Assembly: GCA_030609325.1 (NCBI GenBank)
Contig: JAUWCL010000018.1
Coordinates: 1 to 64,000 of the forward strand
DNA: 64,000 nt
Direction: 5' to 3'
From: Candidatus Krumholzibacteriota bacterium
Lineage (GTDB): Bacteria; Krumholzibacteriota; Krumholzibacteriia; Krumholzibacteriales; Krumholzibacteriaceae
Shown here: positions 1 through 9,121 of the stretch, one piece after another
Numbering within the stretch: the first letter of the stretch is position 1
Layout: each line of letters opens with the position of its first letter
Translations under genes and position numbers: made by a program
Notes under the pieces: model-generated
Database searches by the model: none
What the model saw: the letters and a program-made list of their open reading frames with translations, nothing else
What the model was told of the DNA's origin: nothing

Positions 1-3000
1 ACAGACCCTGCCGGGGTGACCGGCACAGACGGCATAGCAACAGGCACGATAGCTTCGACTGTAGCTGAGACGAAGGTCGTAAGGGCGAGGATAGAGGGCT
101 CGCAGGTGACAGACACTCTCTTTGTCGACTGGGTGCCGGGCCCGCCATCGGGGGTCATCTCGATTACTTCGGTCGATCCCGATACGATAACCGCCGACGG
201 TGTCAGCCTGTCGGCGATCACGGCCGGACCGGTCATGGATGTATACGACAACATCGTTCCCGAGAGGACGAGGGTAACAGTCGTTTCGTCGGACGGGACG
301 ATCGCCAGCGATGATTTCGATCCGGGCCTGCCGGGGAGCCAGAGAGAGACGGGCGTGAACGGATTGGTATCGGTATTCGTTCAGTCGAGCACGGACACCG
401 GGAGTATTGACGTCGAATTCCGGAGCGTCGAGGGAACGGCAATCGGCACGGCCGGCCTGACGTTCGCTCCGGGTCCCGACGTTCAATACGCTGACTCGAT
501 CTATCCCGTATTTGTGGCACCGGGCTCCGGCGAACGTTTCAGTGTCCGCGTGACGAACTCGAGTCTCACATGGGTCGATCTTGATCCTTCGAGCACGATC
601 TCGTTCAACGACGGCCTCGGCAACGTATTCACCGCCGCGCTCGGTTCGGTCCAGCGTCTCGAAGGAGTTGCGACGGACAGTCTCATATTCCTGGAAACGG
701 TCGTTCCGTCGTCGTTCGACCCAGGTACGTATTCCCCAAGGGTGTCGCTGACGGGCATAGACCGCTATGGAGCGGAATACGAAACTGAATTCGACGCCGG
801 TATCAACTCTGTCATCGTATCGAGTATAGAGATCACCGGCATACAGCCCAGGAAGACTATTGTGAGCAGAGGCGATACGGCCATCGTCGACGTGACGGTG
901 AGAAACAAGGGCGGGGCTTTCGTCGTGATGGATGATATAAATCTGGACTTTGCGATGGGGAGCTATACGACACTGCCGGATATCGATCCGCCGCTTCCCG
1001 ACACCCTTCATGCCGGGCTCGACGAGACATACGCGTTCATGGTTTATGTGCTGCCCAACTGCCCGCTCGGCGTCGATACCATCGACGCCTGGGCGACGGC
1101 ACATGTAAACGGCGACGATATATCGGATCTTTCCGCTGACGACAACTACGGAATCTGGACAGTCCAGTCCGCCGCGCATATCTCGGACGTACCCGGTTCT
1201 CTTACACCTTCGATCGTCTCGGTGGGACAGACCCATTTCTTCACCGTTGACCTGTCGAACTCGGGCGAGGCGGCCGTTATCCTCGACGCCGCAGATACGA
1301 GGCTGAGCTTCACCGATGGAATGGAGACGTACAGTGTTGCGCTGGGAGCGGAGGGAGCCCTTACCGGCATGTCGGTCTCCGATCTCGTCTTCCCGCCGGC
1401 GGCCGTTCCAGGGGCGATGGCTCCCGGAGCCTGGCCGGTTACCGTGGAACTGATCGGGACGGAGAATGGCGGGGCGTTTGATACGTCGTTCGTGCTGAGC
1501 GACCTCGTGACCGTCGTCGATCCGGCTGCGTTAACGTATATCTCCGCGACACTCATACCCGCGACTGTGAGTAAGAACAGCTCGGTCGCATTCGAGATCG
1601 GGATCAGAAACTCCGGGGGCGCTGACGTCATTCTCGATCAGGCGACCACGACTTTCGAGCTCGACGACGGAACTATCACATATACTGCTTATCTCGACGG
1701 CGCCTGCAACATACTGCTCGCGCCGGGTGACAATACGGTATGGTTCGATGCGGTCACGATCCCGCCCGGATTCCTCTCCGGCAATTACTCGCCCGTCCTG
1801 GACCTGGCCGGCACGGAGAACGGCTTGCCGTTTATCGCGCAGCCTTCAGTTACCGACGTCGTGTCGGTGCAGGATGCTTCCCAGCTCGCGATTAACAGCA
1901 CCGCGATCGTTCCGTCTGACCTCTTCACGGCCGACCAGACCGGAGTCAGGCTTGCAGAGATCAGGGTTGCCAACAACGGAGGAGCAGAGGTCAGGCTCGA
2001 CAGCCTCGACGTGAGATTCTACATAGGCGGTATCGAGGTCACCGGCGAGTACGTGTTGACCGAAGCGCCGATTGTTGCGGGGATCCAGGTGCCCGGCGGT
2101 ACGGACACCCTCGTCAGGATGATGTTTGTGGACGAGGCCGGACTGATGACCACAGGGACCGTCACCGTCGAGTCGACCTTATGGGGGACCGACCTCAACA
2201 GCTTGAATGAGCTCGAGGCTACGACAGAATACGGCGGCAAGGGAAGCTTTACCGTTCAGACACCCGCTGACCTTGTGGTCGAACGTGTCATCGCTTCCGT
2301 GACGGAGGCGACCACGGGACAGACGAGGGACTGGAATGTCGACGTCATCGTGAGCAACGACGGAGAATCGGACCTGGAAATCGATCTGGGTTCGGCCGCC
2401 ACATACCTGACCTTCTCAACCTCGGGAGATTTCACCGTGATACGTCCCACTGAGCTGGCCGGCGGCGGAATCACCCTCGAGGGCGAATCGTCAGATACGC
2501 TCAGGTTCACCGTCGATGTCACCGGCACTGTCGCCGGCGACTGCCATGTGAACATGTTCACCGAAGGAATGGAGATCAACTCGACGAGGGTTCTCGGTAC
2601 CGTAAACGCCGCGACGGCGGACGAGGCGGTAGTCAAGATCCAGGATGTCGCCCAGCTGCAGGTTGTCTCGGTAACGTCGCTTCAGGACCCCGTGACGATC
2701 GGCCAGGCAAACGAGTGGTCTATCGATATGACCGTGACGAACGGCGGAGGATCGGACATTACGCTCGACCTCGGCAATGTCGATTCGACTGCTGTCTCCG
2801 TCGAGGGCGGAACCGGCTTCGTCTTCACGCGTCCGGTTGAGCTTTTCGAGGGAGGCGTAGCGCTGCCTGCCGGCGGAAGCGGAACGCTGAGGTTCGTCGT
2901 CAGCATGACCGGGACAGTGCCTGTCGGAGTCACAGCTCTCTCGGGCAGTGTCGTCGGTACCGAGGACAACAGCGGAACGAGGGTGCACCACTCGATCACC

Positions 3001-6000
3001 GGCCCCGTCGGGGTAAACTCGGTGGTCTTCGAGGAGCATCCTGTTCCCGCATACGCTGCTGCCAGCCTGACGCCGACCGTGGCGAGCAGCGGTACCGATA
3101 TAGATATCCAGTTCGGCATATTCAGCGCCGACTCCGATCATTCGACGCTGATCCTGGACAGGGAAAGAACACAGGCGTGGTTTGGTGACGCGGACGGCGA
3201 CACGTTCAGGACCAACCTCTCGGCTGTATCCGGCGTGACGCTCGAGGGCGGACTTGCAACGACTCTGATCTTCAACAGCGCCGCCGTCTCCGAGGACCTC
3301 GAGAGGACTGGATACACGGTAGGTATTCATCTCGAAGGTACCGAGAACGGGAACCCGTTCTCGGCCGACATCACATCGGCTCCCGACATTCTCACCATAG
3401 AGGAGGCACCGCAGCTCAGCATCATCGCGATAGAGATACCACAGAGTGTCACCTCCTCGCTGCAACCCCCGTGGGATGTCCGGATGGTCCTCCACAACAC
3501 CGGCGAGGCTTCCGTCAGGTTTACACTCGATCCGGACTCGACAGGCGTATCTCTCTCGATCGCCGGGGTGGGGGACAGGACATTCGAATACACAGTAGAA
3601 CCGCCGACCGGGCTCGAGGGCGCGGGCGGGCTCGTGCTCGCCGGCAACCAGATAGACACGCTCGTATTCAACGTCACCGGCACCGGCGCGACCACGGGAA
3701 CGGCGCTTGTGAACGGCGCGGTCACGGCCGTAGACATCAACAGCAGCGAGATCCTCACCGACGACACGTATACCGGCGGCGGAAGCTACATGGCCGTACA
3801 GGATCCGTCGCTACCGGTCGTGCTCGAGGCCGTCGCGAGCCAGGATTCGGTGACCTCGGGCCAGTCCTCGCCGTGGAGAGTAACCCTGCTCGTCAGGAAC
3901 GATGGAGAGGCGGCGATGACACTTCAGCCGGGAAGCATGCTCGTCTATGCAGATTATGTGCTGACAGTGCCCTCGCCTCCCGCGGCGTTCACCGAGGGCG
4001 GGACCGCTCTGGCAGCAGGCGAGGCAGGACACCTCGAATTCGAGATCACGCCTACGCCCGTCATCCCGGCCGGATACGATCTCAGGATAGACGCGATCAC
4101 CGGCTTTATCGAGGACAACCGCGGCAAATACCTCGAATACAACACCGGCGTCGAGGGCAGCGGGTACGGCGGAGTCAGGGTACAGGCGCCGGCCGACATC
4201 AGCATAGTCTCGCTCACAGGCAACGCCCCGAGACAGCCCTTCGTGAACAGGAACCAGGATTTCCCGCTGGCCGTCGAGATTACCAACAGCGGTGAGGCTG
4301 CGGCGGAGTTCGTTACCGCCGGTCTTGCCGGCGACGGGTCGTCGAGTATCCTGAACACTCCTCTCATCGCCGGCACGCTGGCCGGGGGAGAGACGGTGGT
4401 GGATACGTTCAGGGTCACGGCAGCCGACGCGGCCGGGAACGAGGAATTCACTGCCTCGATAATCTCGGTGGTCGATATCAACTCGGGACAGCCGGATCTC
4501 GTTACCGTATCCCCGGGAGCCGACACGACCGAGACGATGACTATACAGGATCCGGCCGACCTTGCGGTAACGGCCGTTCTTACCTCGCAGTCGGAAGTCA
4601 ACGCCGGCCAGACCTCCGACTGGACTGTGCGCGTGGATCTGGTGAACAACGGCGGTGCACCTGCAACGATCGACGTTCCCGATCCGGCTGACATCGAATT
4701 CCTTTCGAGTGGATCGCCTCTCGGCGGTTATCTCATCGTGCCTCCCTCCGCATTTGCGTCGGGCGATGCGGGATGGATGCTCGACGGGGAAGCGGCCGAC
4801 GCGCTGATCTATACCGTTTCGACGACCGGGACCGATACCGGAATGGTGAACATAGACGCGTCCGTCTCGTGGATCGACGACAACAATCCGGGGGCAGCCG
4901 CGTCGACGTCGGGCGGAAGCTCGTCGATATACGTAAAAGAGCCATCCGGCCTGAGGATCACGTTGGTGACGAGCAATGCGCCGAACAACACGCTGCTGCC
5001 CAACACATCGATCGTGAACGAGAACCAGCCATTCCATGTCACCGTCACCGTAGAGAACACTGGCGGTGACGATCTGAGGGACGTCGACGTTTCGCTCACA
5101 TCCAACGGTCCTGCTTCGATAACGGAGATCGCATCGTCACCTGATCTGCCGAGCGGCACCGTGGGATATTTCGTGTACCAGGTGTCTTCCGCCGCCGCGG
5201 GAGTCGAGATACTCACCGCCGCGATCGAAGAGGCATATTCGGTCAATACGGGCGAGCCCGTATTGCCGATACAGGCTGTCGAGTCGGTAGAGAACGTCCA
5301 GGTACAGGTGCCCGCCGCTCTCGTAACGTCGACCTACGTGCTGTCGCCAGTCGGGGCTCTCGATGATACCGTCTCGACGGGGCAGCAGTTCGAGTTTGCC
5401 GCCAACGTAGACAATACGGGCGAGGCGGACATCGACGCCTTCGGGCAGATCACCCTGTCACTGCCCGCCGGATTCACGAGGATATATCCCGACACCGATT
5501 CACTCACGATGTCGTTCGCGGCGGGGGAGGAGATCGTATGGACGCTCCTGGCGCCGGCCGTGCCTTTGGCCTCGCCGCAGCCGGTGACAGTGTCGATAAC
5601 GAGGACTCCGTCAGACATCAATATCGGTTCGGCCGCATTCGTGCAGAAGGACGCCGATACGGTCTCGATCGTGACCGAAGAAGCCGCCGTCATCGCCGGC
5701 TGCGCGTTAGTCGTATCCTCTCCGGAGGGAGCGGGCGACCGTGTGTTCTCGACGTACCAGGATTTCGTCGTCAGCCTCACGGCCGTTCCTTCGGCGAACT
5801 CGCAGTCCAATACGGCGACGATATCGCTGCCGGCGGATTTCACGACGACCGGCGGGGAAACGAGGCAGCTCGGAGCCGGCGACGGAACGGAGAAGACGGT
5901 CGTCTGGACAGTCACCGCTCCGGACGTGAACATTACCGCCGCCGCCATACAGGTATCTACCGCAGGAACGGACGTCAACTCGGGGGTCTCATTCTCCGGA

Positions 6001-7221
6001 TGTACGACCGCGATGGATGTGGATGTTGTGGACAGGGCCGACCTCGACCTGCAGGCGGCGATCTCGAGGCCTCCCGAGGCGATCGGCGGAAACCTTTCGG
6101 TCAACCTGCCGTTCACCATACAGGCAAATGTAATCAATTCTGGCACAGCCGGTATCGACACGAGCGACGCGCGTCTGGAGATAGTTTTACCTGCCAGCGG
6201 GTCCTATACGCTGGATGGGTCCGGCGAGACGCTTCGCAAGCCGTTCTACCCGGGACAGCCAGTCACCTGGGACCTCAGGGCCTCGCTTCCCGACGATCAG
6301 GTGAGCTACATCTGGGTGAGATTCGCATCACCCGCCGCCACCGACGAGAACACGAACGAGGCTGTCGAGTACTTGACGAGCGAGGTCCCGATCGGCGTCA
6401 CGACCAAGGCGGGTACGATAACGATGCAGAACATCTCGCATCTCGAAACGATCCCGCCTGTAGTCGTCCCGAGAGGTGCTGCCGACGTACCGGTCATGAG
6501 GATCGTCTTAAGGAACAACTCCGAATACACGGCGGGCCTCGACACGATGTACGTAAGCGTGGAGGACAGCCGCGGAAACCTCAGGAGCGATCCCTCGAGA
6601 TACGTTTCTGCAGTCACGGTCAGCGCCGGAACGGATAGCTGGATGGAGCCGGTAGGCACGCAGAACCCGGTGCAGGTTATCGTCAGACACAGATTCACCC
6701 TCCTTGCCGGCGCTTCCGACACGGCCCTCGTCTCGATAGACGTATCGCAGGCCGCTCCCGACGGTGAGCTCAGGATCAACCTGGCCGAGAGCAGGGACGT
6801 TGTCTTCTCCATCGGCAGCGACGGCAGCCCGATAGCGGTCGTCCGCAACGCCAACGGCGAGGACATCGCCGGATTCTTCTACAACACACCGCTGTCGATC
6901 ATGAGCGCGAGTTTCGAGGAGTATGTACACAACTATCCCAACCCGTTCAGGGCGGGGAGCGAAGTCACGAAGATAGCCTATTTCCTCACGGAAGATTCTA
7001 GCGTGAGCATAAAGATATACGATTATATGGGAGCGCTCGTCTGGACGAAGGATATCCCGGCCGGCGGCCCCGGCGGCTCAGGAGAGCCGGAAGGCACGTG
7101 GTGGGAGGTGGACTGGGGCGGTCGCAACGGCAGGGGCGAGGTAGTGAGGAACGGAGTATACATCTGCAAGATAACGGCCGGCGGGAAATCAGCGATGTTC
7201 AAGATCGCGGTGGCCAAGTAG
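1..7221 (+). CDS. Giant repetitive cell-surface protein, CARDB-like repeats with FlgD-like C-terminal domain (5' partial)
   Basis: The frame is open from base 1, so the true start lies upstream; a GTG at 16 is probably internal. At least 2401 residues are visible. The N-terminal part resembles a bacterial Ig-like (invasin type) fold. From about base 1160 onward a linker motif (VQTPADL, IQDVAQL, IQDPADL, VQVPAAL and relatives) returns every 350-395 bases, marking about a dozen Ig/CARDB-like modules of roughly 117-131 residues with recurring GQ..W and VxNxG motifs. The last 90 residues carry a NYPNPF motif and end VRNGVYICKI, typical of the FlgD-like domain that acts as sorting tag or barrel anchor in FCB-group secreted proteins. 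Inference: a secreted stalk or adhesin. The following PorV-like gene starts 10 bases later, consistent with a type IX-like secretion pairing. No catalytic domain was seen. Confidence 0.85.
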   Translation, partial: TDPAGVTGTDGIATGTIASTVAETKVVRARIEGSQVTDTLFVDWVPGPPSGVISITSVDPDTITADGVSLSAITAGPVMDVYDNIVPERTRVTVVSSDGTIASDDFDPGLPGSQRETGVNGLVSVFVQSSTDTGSIDVEFRSVEGTAIGTAGLTFAPGPDVQYADSIYPVFVAPGSGERFSVRVTNSSLTWVDLDPSSTISFNDGLGNVFTAALGSVQRLEGVATDSLIFLETVVPSSFDPGTYSPRVSLTGIDRYGAEYETEFDAGINSVIVSSIEITGIQPRKTIVSRGDTAIVDVTVRNKGGAFVVMDDINLDFAMGSYTTLPDIDPPLPDTLHAGLDETYAFMVYVLPNCPLGVDTIDAWATAHVNGDDISDLSADDNYGIWTVQSAAHISDVPGSLTPSIVSVGQTHFFTVDLSNSGEAAVILDAADTRLSFTDGMETYSVALGAEGALTGMSVSDLVFPPAAVPGAMAPGAWPVTVELIGTENGGAFDTSFVLSDLVTVVDPAALTYISATLIPATVSKNSSVAFEIGIRNSGGADVILDQATTTFELDDGTITYTAYLDGACNILLAPGDNTVWFDAVTIPPGFLSGNYSPVLDLAGTENGLPFIAQPSVTDVVSVQDASQLAINSTAIVPSDLFTADQTGVRLAEIRVANNGGAEVRLDSLDVRFYIGGIEVTGEYVLTEAPIVAGIQVPGGTDTLVRMMFVDEAGLMTTGTVTVESTLWGTDLNSLNELEATTEYGGKGSFTVQTPADLVVERVIASVTEATTGQTRDWNVDVIVSNDGESDLEIDLGSAATYLTFSTSGDFTVIRPTELAGGGITLEGESSDTLRFTVDVTGTVAGDCHVNMFTEGMEINSTRVLGTVNAATADEAVVKIQDVAQLQVVSVTSLQDPVTIGQANEWSIDMTVTNGGGSDITLDLGNVDSTAVSVEGGTGFVFTRPVELFEGGVALPAGGSGTLRFVVSMTGTVPVGVTALSGSVVGTEDNSGTRVHHSITGPVGVNSVVFEEHPVPAYAAASLTPTVASSGTDIDIQFGIFSADSDHSTLILDRERTQAWFGDADGDTFRTNLSAVSGVTLEGGLATTLIFNSAAVSEDLERTGYTVGIHLEGTENGNPFSADITSAPDILTIEEAPQLSIIAIEIPQSVTSSLQPPWDVRMVLHNTGEASVRFTLDPDSTGVSLSIAGVGDRTFEYTVEPPTGLEGAGGLVLAGNQIDTLVFNVTGTGATTGTALVNGAVTAVDINSSEILTDDTYTGGGSYMAVQDPSLPVVLEAVASQDSVTSGQSSPWRVTLLVRNDGEAAMTLQPGSMLVYADYVLTVPSPPAAFTEGGTALAAGEAGHLEFEITPTPVIPAGYDLRIDAITGFIEDNRGKYLEYNTGVEGSGYGGVRVQAPADISIVSLTGNAPRQPFVNRNQDFPLAVEITNSGEAAAEFVTAGLAGDGSSSILNTPLIAGTLAGGETVVDTFRVTAADAAGNEEFTASIISVVDINSGQPDLVTVSPGADTTETMTIQDPADLAVTAVLTSQSEVNAGQTSDWTVRVDLVNNGGAPATIDVPDPADIEFLSSGSPLGGYLIVPPSAFASGDAGWMLDGEAADALIYTVSTTGTDTGMVNIDASVSWIDDNNPGAAASTSGGSSSIYVKEPSGLRITLVTSNAPNNTLLPNTSIVNENQPFHVTVTVENTGGDDLRDVDVSLTSNGPASITEIASSPDLPSGTVGYFVYQVSSAAAGVEILTAAIEEAYSVNTGEPVLPIQAVESVENVQVQVPAALVTSTYVLSPVGALDDTVSTGQQFEFAANVDNTGEADIDAFGQITLSLPAGFTRIYPDTDSLTMSFAAGEEIVWTLLAPAVPLASPQPVTVSITRTPSDINIGSAAFVQKDADTVSIVTEEAAVIAGCALVVSSPEGAGDRVFSTYQDFVVSLTAVPSANSQSNTATISLPADFTTTGGETRQLGAGDGTEKTVVWTVTAPDVNITAAAIQVSTAGTDVNSGVSFSGCTTAMDVDVVDRADLDLQAAISRPPEAIGGNLSVNLPFTIQANVINSGTAGIDTSDARLEIVLPASGSYTLDGSGETLRKPFYPGQPVTWDLRASLPDDQVSYIWVRFASPAATDENTNEAVEYLTSEVPIGVTTKAGTITMQNISHLETIPPVVVPRGAADVPVMRIVLRNNSEYTAGLDTMYVSVEDSRGNLRSDPSRYVSAVTVSAGTDSWMEPVGTQNPVQVIVRHRFTLLAGASDTALVSIDVSQAAPDGELRINLAESRDVVFSIGSDGSPIAVVRNANGEDIAGFFYNTPLSIMSASFEEYVHNYPNPFRAGSEVTKIAYFLTEDSSVSIKIYDYMGALVWTKDIPAGGPGGSGEPEGTWWEVDWGGRNGRGEVVRNGVYICKITAGGKSAMFKIAVAK

Positions 7222-7231
7222 GTGGGAACGG

Positions 7232-9121
7232 ATGAAGAGAGTATTTGAAATAACGCTGATCATCGCTCTCGGACTCTGTCCGCTCGGCGCCGCCGCGCAG
7301 GACGGGGGTGGGGGAACGAGGTCGGTTTTTACTCTCGGCGTCGGGTCCCGGGCCATCGCCATGGGCGGGGCCTTCACCGCTGTGGCCGATGACGCCTCGG
7401 CCGTTTTCTACAATCCAGCGGCGATGAAGATCAATGGGGCTCCCACGCTGATGGCGAACCACATCTCGCTCTTCCCCGGATTCACCGATGCTAGCTACGA
7501 CTATCTCGGGCTCGTCTGGCCGACCCTCGGGGCAGGATCGTTCGGAGCCGGAATGCTCACGACGGGAATGGGTGGTATCAGGGGCTTCGATGAGTTCAGC
7601 AGGCCGACCGGGGAACTCTCGTACAGAGAAAGCCTGGGGATCGTCTCGTACGCGTTCGACGTGCCGTGGCGCTTCGCCGGCACATGGTCCGTGGGGACCT
7701 CGATAAAGGTCCTTCACCAGAGGATCGGGGATTACGCCGATACGGGCACCGGCCTCGACCTCGGATTGCTGTACCGCATCAAATATATAGACGGGCTCTC
7801 TTTCGGTATGAACCTCCAGGATATAGTGGGGGCGAAGACGAAGCTCGTCTCGGCCAGTGACGAGGTATACAGAACAATGATGTTCGGTCTCGGGTACAGA
7901 AGGGCGCTCGGGGAGAGCTCGAGACTGACCCTGTCGGTCCAGATGGACATGCCGGAGAAGGCGGACAGCGACCTGAGGTTCGGCGCGGAGTACACGATCC
8001 GTGACATGATCAGCATCAGGATGGGATACGATTCCGAATCGTTCACCGCCGGCATCGGATTCGCGTGGCACGGATACTCCTTCGACTACGGATACTTCAG
8101 CAGGGAAGAGGCAGGGAGCTCTCATCCGATCACGATCACCGTCAGGCTCGGGGAACCGCTCGAGCGGAAGATCGCAGAGAGGGATAAGATACGCAGGGCC
8201 GAGGAGGAGAGAAGGCTCGCCGAACTCTTCGCCGTTCGAGTTGCCTCGCACATCGACGCTGCCGACAGTCTGAAGGGAGCGGGTGAGCTGGAGAGCGCCC
8301 TAGACGAGGTAAAGATCGCCCTCGAATACGATCCGGGCAGCGAACGGGCTGCGATCCTCCGCGACGAGATCGGCGCAGCAATCCTCGCCGCTCTTGAGGA
8401 GCGGACGAGGAACGCCGGGAAGGCGCTCCTTATCAACCAGCATTTCAGCCTCGGATTGAGGCACTACAGCGATAACGAGTATATTCTCGCCAGGGCCGAA
8501 TGGCGCAACGTTCTGGAGATCGATCCGGAGAACGAGCAGGCGCTCGATTATCTGCGCAGGACCGAGGAGAAGCTGAAAGAGCGGCTCCAGTCCCACCTCA
8601 CTGCGGCGGCGGAACATGAAAGAGCCGGCAGGCTACCCGAAGCGCTCGGTGAGTGGAACGTTGTCAGGATGATCGATCCCGAGAACGCAAAGGCTCTGGC
8701 GGCCATTGAACGGATCAAGTGCCGCATGGACAGCATGAGCAGGGGTTACAGGGAGGCCAGCCGCAGGCTCGAGATGATCGACCTCTTCGAGAAGGCAGTG
8801 ACGGCGTTCGGCGAGGGAAAGTATGAGAACGCGATCTCCCTCGCTCGCCAGGTTTTCCGGCTCGACCCGGCCCACGAGGAGGCGAAGGACCTGATCAACA
8901 GGGCGAAGCGAAGGATGAAGCCTCTCAGCGACGACGAGAAGGAACAGATAAGGACTTTCTATATAGAGGGCATGAAACACTTCACGCAGAAGGAATATGT
9001 GAAGGCGATAGATGTCTGGTGGAAGATCCTTGAGATCGATCCTGACAACGAGAGCGTAAGAAAGAACATCGAAGAGGCGAAGCAGCGGCTCAGGAAACTC
9101 GAGTCTCCCGAAGGTGGATAG
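7232..9121 (+). CDS. PorV/UPF0164-like outer-membrane barrel fused to periplasmic TPRs
   Basis: 629 residues. A signal peptide (about residues 1-23, ending GAAAQ) is followed by SRAIAMGGAF and DDASAVFYNPAAM, the hallmark start of the PorV/PorQ/UPF0164 family of barrels. The barrel covers about residues 25-305. A charged helical linker then leads to TPR-like helices (about 330-625) with repeated EYDPGS, EIDPEN, RLDPAH and EIDPDN turns. PorV-family proteins in Bacteroidetes accept the C-terminal domain of type IX substrates, so standing just after a giant protein with such a domain suggests partnership (inference). The TPR half would face the periplasm and could contact the sensor domain of the next gene product. 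The stop codon directly abuts the next start, which implies translational coupling. Confidence 0.82.
   Translation: MKRVFEITLIIALGLCPLGAAAQDGGGGTRSVFTLGVGSRAIAMGGAFTAVADDASAVFYNPAAMKINGAPTLMANHISLFPGFTDASYDYLGLVWPTLGAGSFGAGMLTTGMGGIRGFDEFSRPTGELSYRESLGIVSYAFDVPWRFAGTWSVGTSIKVLHQRIGDYADTGTGLDLGLLYRIKYIDGLSFGMNLQDIVGAKTKLVSASDEVYRTMMFGLGYRRALGESSRLTLSVQMDMPEKADSDLRFGAEYTIRDMISIRMGYDSESFTAGIGFAWHGYSFDYGYFSREEAGSSHPITITVRLGEPLERKIAERDKIRRAEEERRLAELFAVRVASHIDAADSLKGAGELESALDEVKIALEYDPGSERAAILRDEIGAAILAALEERTRNAGKALLINQHFSLGLRHYSDNEYILARAEWRNVLEIDPENEQALDYLRRTEEKLKERLQSHLTAAAEHERAGRLPEALGEWNVVRMIDPENAKALAAIERIKCRMDSMSRGYREASRRLEMIDLFEKAVTAFGEGKYENAISLARQVFRLDPAHEEAKDLINRAKRRMKPLSDDEKEQIRTFYIEGMKHFTQKEYVKAIDVWWKILEIDPDNESVRKNIEEAKQRLRKLESPEGG

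Noticed and set aside
1-9121. A full type IX secretion system
   Set aside because: Only a PorV-like barrel and FlgD-like C-terminal domains are seen; no PorK/L/M/N, SprA or PorU-type genes are in the window.
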